A DNA stretch of 64,000 nucleotides from Flavobacteriia bacterium 40-80 (GTDB lineage Bacteria; Bacteroidota; Bacteroidia; Flavobacteriales_D; Crocinitomicaceae), in contig MKVF01000027.1 of NCBI GenBank assembly GCA_001899145.1, positions 1 to 64,000 on the forward strand. Reading direction: 5' to 3'. Under the pieces are notes generated by a model. That model ran no database searches and was not told where the DNA came from. It saw only the letters and a program-made list of their open reading frames with translations. The position numbers and the translations under genes are program-made. Shown here piece after piece: positions 61,053 through 64,000 of the stretch. The stretch's first letter is position 1; each line of letters opens with the position of its first letter.

Positions 61053-61681
61053 ACATCAAAAAAACAGCTATTGCTCTGATATTAATATTTACTCTGTTCT
61101 TACAGAGCTGTGCACTGATTTTTACCGGAGTAAAAGATAAGGTAACTATTAAAAGCGGATATCCTGCAAATGCGAAAGTATATTACAATGGTTCATTTAT
61201 GGGAAATGCACCCACAAGCATAAAAGTTCCTAAAAAAGCTTTGAAAGAAGGATTATCAACCATTAAAATAGGAGCTGACGGCTATTTAGAGCAGGAAGTA
61301 CCGCTCGCTAGAAAAGTACGTGCCGGAGCATTTATTCTGGATTGCCTTTTCGGCTTTATCTGGCTGATCCCGGATTATGCTACGGGAGCAATCTACAAAG
61401 CAAGTCCTAAAAAAATAAAGTATGACTTATATTTTGATTCAGAGGCTGCCGAAAAGCAAAAAGAACCATCTTTAAAGGTAGGTGATACGGTATATTTTTC
61501 TGATAACAAGCATGTACACAGAAAAGCAGTCGTTAAGATCATCTATCTGAACAAAGCCGTTCTGGTATTCAAGAAAAAGGAGATCATCGGATCTTTATTT
61601 AAAAAAGGAGATGAGATCAAAGAAAAGGAGATCGAAGTAGAAGTTCCTTTTATCAACATCAGCAGAAATGTAACTCAATAA
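61049..61681 (+). CDS. PEGA-like domain lipoprotein
   Basis: A 210-residue protein with a lipobox signal (ALILIFTLFLQSCALIFTG). Residues about 30-75 resemble a PEGA-like beta-sandwich module (VTIKSGYPANAKVYYNGSFMGNAPTSIKVPKKALKEGLSTIKIGADGYLE). A hydrophobic stretch at about 92-115 (GAFILDCLFGFIWLIPDYATGA) may insert into the membrane, followed by a SLKVGDTVYFSDNKHVHRKAVVKI C-terminal region. It is coupled to the XRE regulator. Function unknown. Confidence 0.75.
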   Translation: MNIKKTAIALILIFTLFLQSCALIFTGVKDKVTIKSGYPANAKVYYNGSFMGNAPTSIKVPKKALKEGLSTIKIGADGYLEQEVPLARKVRAGAFILDCLFGFIWLIPDYATGAIYKASPKKIKYDLYFDSEAAEKQKEPSLKVGDTVYFSDNKHVHRKAVVKIIYLNKAVLVFKKKEIIGSLFKKGDEIKEKEIEVEVPFINISRNVTQ

Positions 61682-61693
61682 ACCAAGATAAAA

Positions 61694-62197
61694 ATGAAAA
61701 TTAGCCTTATAAAAAGAAAAGGATTTCTATTAATAGCCCTGATAGGAAGTCTGCTCATCGGATGTTCTAAAGATAAACAACAAGAAAGAAGTTTGTACAG
61801 TAAGGGCGGAGAATGGTTTATCCACCTTTGGAGCGATAAAATAGAAATAGAAGGATCATCAAATACATATACTTATGACTATTATAATGCTGGATGGTTC
61901 ATATTTGAAAAAGATGGAACCGGAATCCTCAAAGCAGTAATGGACGGAGAAAATTATTTACAATCATTCTACTATAAAAAATCAGGAAGCACCTTGTCTA
62001 TTATTTGGGGAGCTGGAAACTTATTCGCAGTAAATGGATTTGATCAATTTGCTATAGAGTGGAATTGGGATACAACGGAAACATTTAAAACCTTCACATT
62101 AATCGGTAATAGTGAGGGACAAGCATATGATGAAAATGACAACACTTTCTCTATATTTCGTACAAGTACGATCTATTGCTCAAAAAAAGAACATTAA
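61694..62197 (+). CDS. Putative lipoprotein, lipocalin-like
   Basis: A 167-residue protein with a lipobox (LLIALIGSLLIGCSKDKQ). The mature part has a strand-rich pattern (GEWFIHLWSDKIEIEGSS, YDYYNAGWFIFEKDGTGI, SFYYKKSGSTLSIIW) with the GTG turn common to lipocalin-like domains. It lies 12 bp after the PEGA-like gene and ends in a bidirectional terminator. Ligand unknown. Confidence 0.7.
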   Translation: MKISLIKRKGFLLIALIGSLLIGCSKDKQQERSLYSKGGEWFIHLWSDKIEIEGSSNTYTYDYYNAGWFIFEKDGTGILKAVMDGENYLQSFYYKKSGSTLSIIWGAGNLFAVNGFDQFAIEWNWDTTETFKTFTLIGNSEGQAYDENDNTFSIFRTSTIYCSKKEH

Positions 62198-62213
62198 AAT
62201 ATTTTATACAACA

Positions 62214-62242
62214 AAAAACCCGGCTTAAAAATCCGGGTTTTT
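62214..62242. terminator. Bidirectional terminator
   Basis: The stem aaaaacccgg (62214-62223) / ccgggttttt (62233-62242) with a 9-nt loop lies between the convergent lipoprotein and exported-protein genes. Confidence 0.88.
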
Positions 62243-62264
62243 ATTTTCACGCTTTTAGCGTTAC

Positions 62265-62870
62265 TTATTTCAGGTTTTTCTTTACGAATTTGACAAATGC
62301 AGCACTGCCTTGCCCGAACGCTTCTGCGATACGGTCATTTGTGTTGGCAATTCCCATAGGGTACATATCTCCGATAGCCCCAGTACAGTTAACAGAAACA
62401 ATCACTTTACTCGGATTTGCTGTTTCTACAAAATCAAATATAACATTCAGCTGGGAAGGTTTCTTTACTGCTCCTCCAAACCATCCCGGATCAACCCATT
62501 GCGGACGAACGACCAATGTATATTTTGCATCACCTTCTGCACTGTATTTATGATCTTTTCCGTTGTGCTTATTAGTAACAGCGACAACTTTGTCTACAAT
62601 CTGAACAGATTTTGTTCTCTCCCAGTCGCTTAACCATTTGTCTGCTTCAGCAGCACCTTTATCAGCCGTAATTTCTTTTTTGCGTTTGTCGATGTACTGC
62701 TTCTCAGTCATGTTTTCTTTATAAAACTTAACCTGAGAGTAATCCATCTGAACATTGAATTCAGTTTCTCCTTTAAGCGGCTCAAAACTTCCGGATAAAA
62801 TTTTAAATTTTTGCCCGAATCCTAAAAGTGGTGATACCACTAATAATGCTAAAATCAGTTTGGTTTTCAT
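62265..62870 (-). CDS. Exported protein of unknown function
   Basis: A 201-residue protein with a signal peptide (MKTKLILALLVVSPLLGFGQ). The mature part starts KFKILSGSFEPLKGETEFNV, has KWLSDWERTKSVQIVDKVVAV and TLVVRPQWVDPGWFGGAVKKPSQLNVIFDFVET, and ends VSVNCTGAIGDMYPMG. Alternating strands suggest a periplasmic beta-rich protein. It is alone between terminators and pth. No family recognised. Confidence 0.75.
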   Translation of the reverse strand: MKTKLILALLVVSPLLGFGQKFKILSGSFEPLKGETEFNVQMDYSQVKFYKENMTEKQYIDKRKKEITADKGAAEADKWLSDWERTKSVQIVDKVVAVTNKHNGKDHKYSAEGDAKYTLVVRPQWVDPGWFGGAVKKPSQLNVIFDFVETANPSKVIVSVNCTGAIGDMYPMGIANTNDRIAEAFGQGSAAFVKFVKKNLK

Positions 62871-62943
62871 AATGATTGATTATTTAAAATTATCTCACGA
62901 AGATAGAATTATATCTTTAAATAAGAATTACTTAAGAAAGTAA

Positions 62944-63507
62944 TTATTTATTATTCCAGTTTGTCATAGTAAGCTGAGGGCCAATTGTTACAAAGCTCTT
63001 CACAAATTCAGCGGCAACATTGATCCGATCTCCCAGGGATATCAGCTCTTCCGAAGTCCATTCTCCCAAAACATAATCCGACTGCTGACCTTTATAAAAA
63101 TCGCTTCCGACACCAAACCGCAAACGGATATATTCCTGCGTTCTCAGCACAGCCTGGATGTCCTTCAGCCCGTTATGTCCGCCGTCACTTCCTTTCAGCT
63201 TCATGCGAAGCTTTCCGAACGGCAATGCAATATCATCTGTAATAACCATTAAATTTTCCAAAGGGATTTTTTCGCTTTGCAGGTAGAACTGTACCGCTTT
63301 TCCGCTTAAATTCATGAATGTTGTCGGCTTGATGAGAATGAGCGTCCTTCCTTTGTGCTTCACAACAGCAACTTCTGCATGTCTGCCTAATGAAAAGCTT
63401 TCTCCTGCTTCTTTTGCTAATGTATCCAGTACTTTAAAGCCTATATTGTGGCGGGTGTTTTCATATTTTAAGCCCGGATTTCCCAATCCCACGATTAAGT
63501 ATTTCAT
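62944..63507 (-). CDS. pth: Aminoacyl-tRNA hydrolase (peptidyl-tRNA hydrolase)
   Basis: Releases peptides from prematurely dissociated peptidyl-tRNA, cytoplasmic. The 187-residue protein has MKYLIVGLGNPGLKYENTRH (catalytic H20), LIKPTTFMNLSGKAV, VITDDIALPFGKLRMKLKGS and GGHNGLKDI. Length and motifs are standard. It is apparently monocistronic, with the remnant gene on the other strand upstream. Confidence 0.96.
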   Translation of the reverse strand: MKYLIVGLGNPGLKYENTRHNIGFKVLDTLAKEAGESFSLGRHAEVAVVKHKGRTLILIKPTTFMNLSGKAVQFYLQSEKIPLENLMVITDDIALPFGKLRMKLKGSDGGHNGLKDIQAVLRTQEYIRLRFGVGSDFYKGQQSDYVLGEWTSEELISLGDRINVAAEFVKSFVTIGPQLTMTNWNNK

Positions 63508-63612
63508 TGATTTTTGTGCTTTTTTCCCAAAAATAACAAACCACTTTGTAAACGCATTGTTACAAAAAGATTATTTTAAAAATCTGATTAAACATGTAAA
63601 ATTCAAAAGTCT

Positions 63613-63802
63613 ATGAAAAAAATTTTTCCTTTCTTCTTTTTTTCTTTCAGGAGCAGTGGGTTTCGGGCAAGCTATCTTCCAGGAAAATTTTAAAAGTTCC
63701 TCCACGCACCGCACTTGACGTGTCCACTTTATCAAAGGAAATTACCTGGTATCTGTGGCAACGAAAGAAGCTTCTTATACAAAGCATTTTGTCGTGGAAT
63801 AA
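63613..63802 (+). pseudogene. Remnant of a type IX-secreted protein gene (signal peptide fused to type A sorting tail)
   Basis: ATG 63613 begins MKKIFPFFFF. Removing one T from the T7 run (about 63639-63645) continues as LSGAVGFGQAIFQENF, an intact signal peptide with mature start. Soon after, a stop and another frame shift lead to VHFIKGNYLVSVATKEASYT, ending KHFVVE and TAA at 63802, which resembles the last strand pair of a type A (Por secretion) sorting domain. The large middle of the gene is missing. It is therefore an internal-deletion pseudogene of a secreted protein. Confidence 0.7.
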
Positions 63803-63822
63803 AATAGTAATAAGCTATAAGC

Positions 63823-63858
63823 AAAGAGGCTGGTTCAAAAAACCAGCCTCTTTTTTTT
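63823..63858 (+). terminator. Intrinsic terminator after the remnant
   Basis: aaagaggctggtt (63823-63835) / aaccagcctcttt (63841-63853), 5-nt loop, followed by a T run to 63858. Confidence 0.92.
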
Positions 63859-63945
63859 GAATTGTTGTTTATATCTGTACTTAGTCCAAACCGATTTGCT
63901 TTTATTCTTCTAAACAACTGCTCTACAAACTGATAACGATATTAC

Positions 63946-64000
63946 TTATGCTTTTACAAACTGAACGTTTCCGACCAGCTTAACATCGTCAGAAACTACC
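63946..64000 (-). CDS. C-terminal end of a probable YceI-family protein (partial)
   Basis: The minus strand at the window end reads VVSDDVKLVGNVQFVKA and stops at TAA (63948-63946). The spacing of charged and hydrophobic residues (V-x-D-x-V-K-L then Q-F-V-K) fits the end of YceI-like proteins (periplasmic or cytoplasmic isoprenoid-binding barrels). Only 18 codons are visible, so the family call is tentative. Confidence 0.45.
   Translation of the reverse strand, partial: VVSDDVKLVGNVQFVKA

Noticed and set aside
62176-62553. 125-codon frame overlapping the lipoprotein and exported-protein genes
   Set aside because: Crosses a strong terminator and lies antisense to a signal-peptide protein.
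1-64000. tRNA, rRNA, CRISPR array, prophage or insertion sequence
   Set aside because: I looked for cloverleaf-like blocks, repeat-spacer arrays, transposase and integrase motifs and found none I could support.

Overview
The window looks like the chromosome of a Bacteroidota bacterium, most likely a gliding or type IX-secreting member of the Flavobacteriales. Supporting signs: two large surface proteins with the gliding-motility/type B sorting domain, a SprE/PorW-like lipoprotein, a type A sorting-tail remnant, kynurenine-pathway genes, many TAnnTTTG (-7) promoter elements and few Shine-Dalgarno sequences. A Fluviicola-like (Crocinitomicaceae) assignment is a guess. I saw no rRNA, tRNA, CRISPR array, insertion sequence or prophage.

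0-15 kb: the 3' end of a SprB-repeat/PKD surface protein, uvrA, a SulP anion permease beside a CPA1 Na+/H+ antiporter, a LOG-family nucleosidase, and a complete RND efflux operon (GbsR/MarR-type regulator, TolC-like channel, adaptor, RND pump) with a probable operator over its promoter. 15-29 kb: a lipoprotein, an MBL hydrolase, a biotin carrier protein, an M1 aminopeptidase, an acetyltransferase, a fatty-acid hydroxylase, a lamin-tail/type B sorted protein, a kynU-kmo-envelope protein operon and a glycosyltransferase.

29-43.5 kb: metF, a secreted unknown, yicC-gmk-nadD, a Wzz-like and an O-antigen ligase-like gene, holB with a 57-codon membrane protein, a frameshifted lipoprotein, a polytopic membrane protein with conserved-looking histidines, a tandem duplication of a small HTH gene, rseP and a glycosyltransferase. 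43.5-53.6 kb: the SprE-like lipoprotein, AtpZ and a small membrane protein without atpB behind them, a second O-antigen ligase-like gene, rnpA-S41 protease, and an acetaldehyde dehydrogenase-type ALDH with DUF779 and a divergent AraC regulator.

53.6-64 kb: a minus-strand cluster (OmpR regulator, HAMP kinase, Usp-like, lipocalin-like, DUF1275), a third copy of the small HTH gene, a LytS/LytTR-like pair, small orphan genes including a 26-residue Gly-rich peptide, an XRE regulator coupled to a PEGA-like lipoprotein, a further lipoprotein, pth, a gene remnant and the end of a probable YceI protein.

Most of the window is ordinary chromosomal content. The best candidates for something undescribed are the three-copy HTH family with conserved promoters, the 57.7-62.2 kb signalling and lipoprotein cassette, the envelope protein translationally coupled to kmo, and a set of predicted leaderless transcripts. 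Start codons were often moved downstream from the longest possible start where an ATG, signal peptide, promoter or neighbour supported it; each case is noted.
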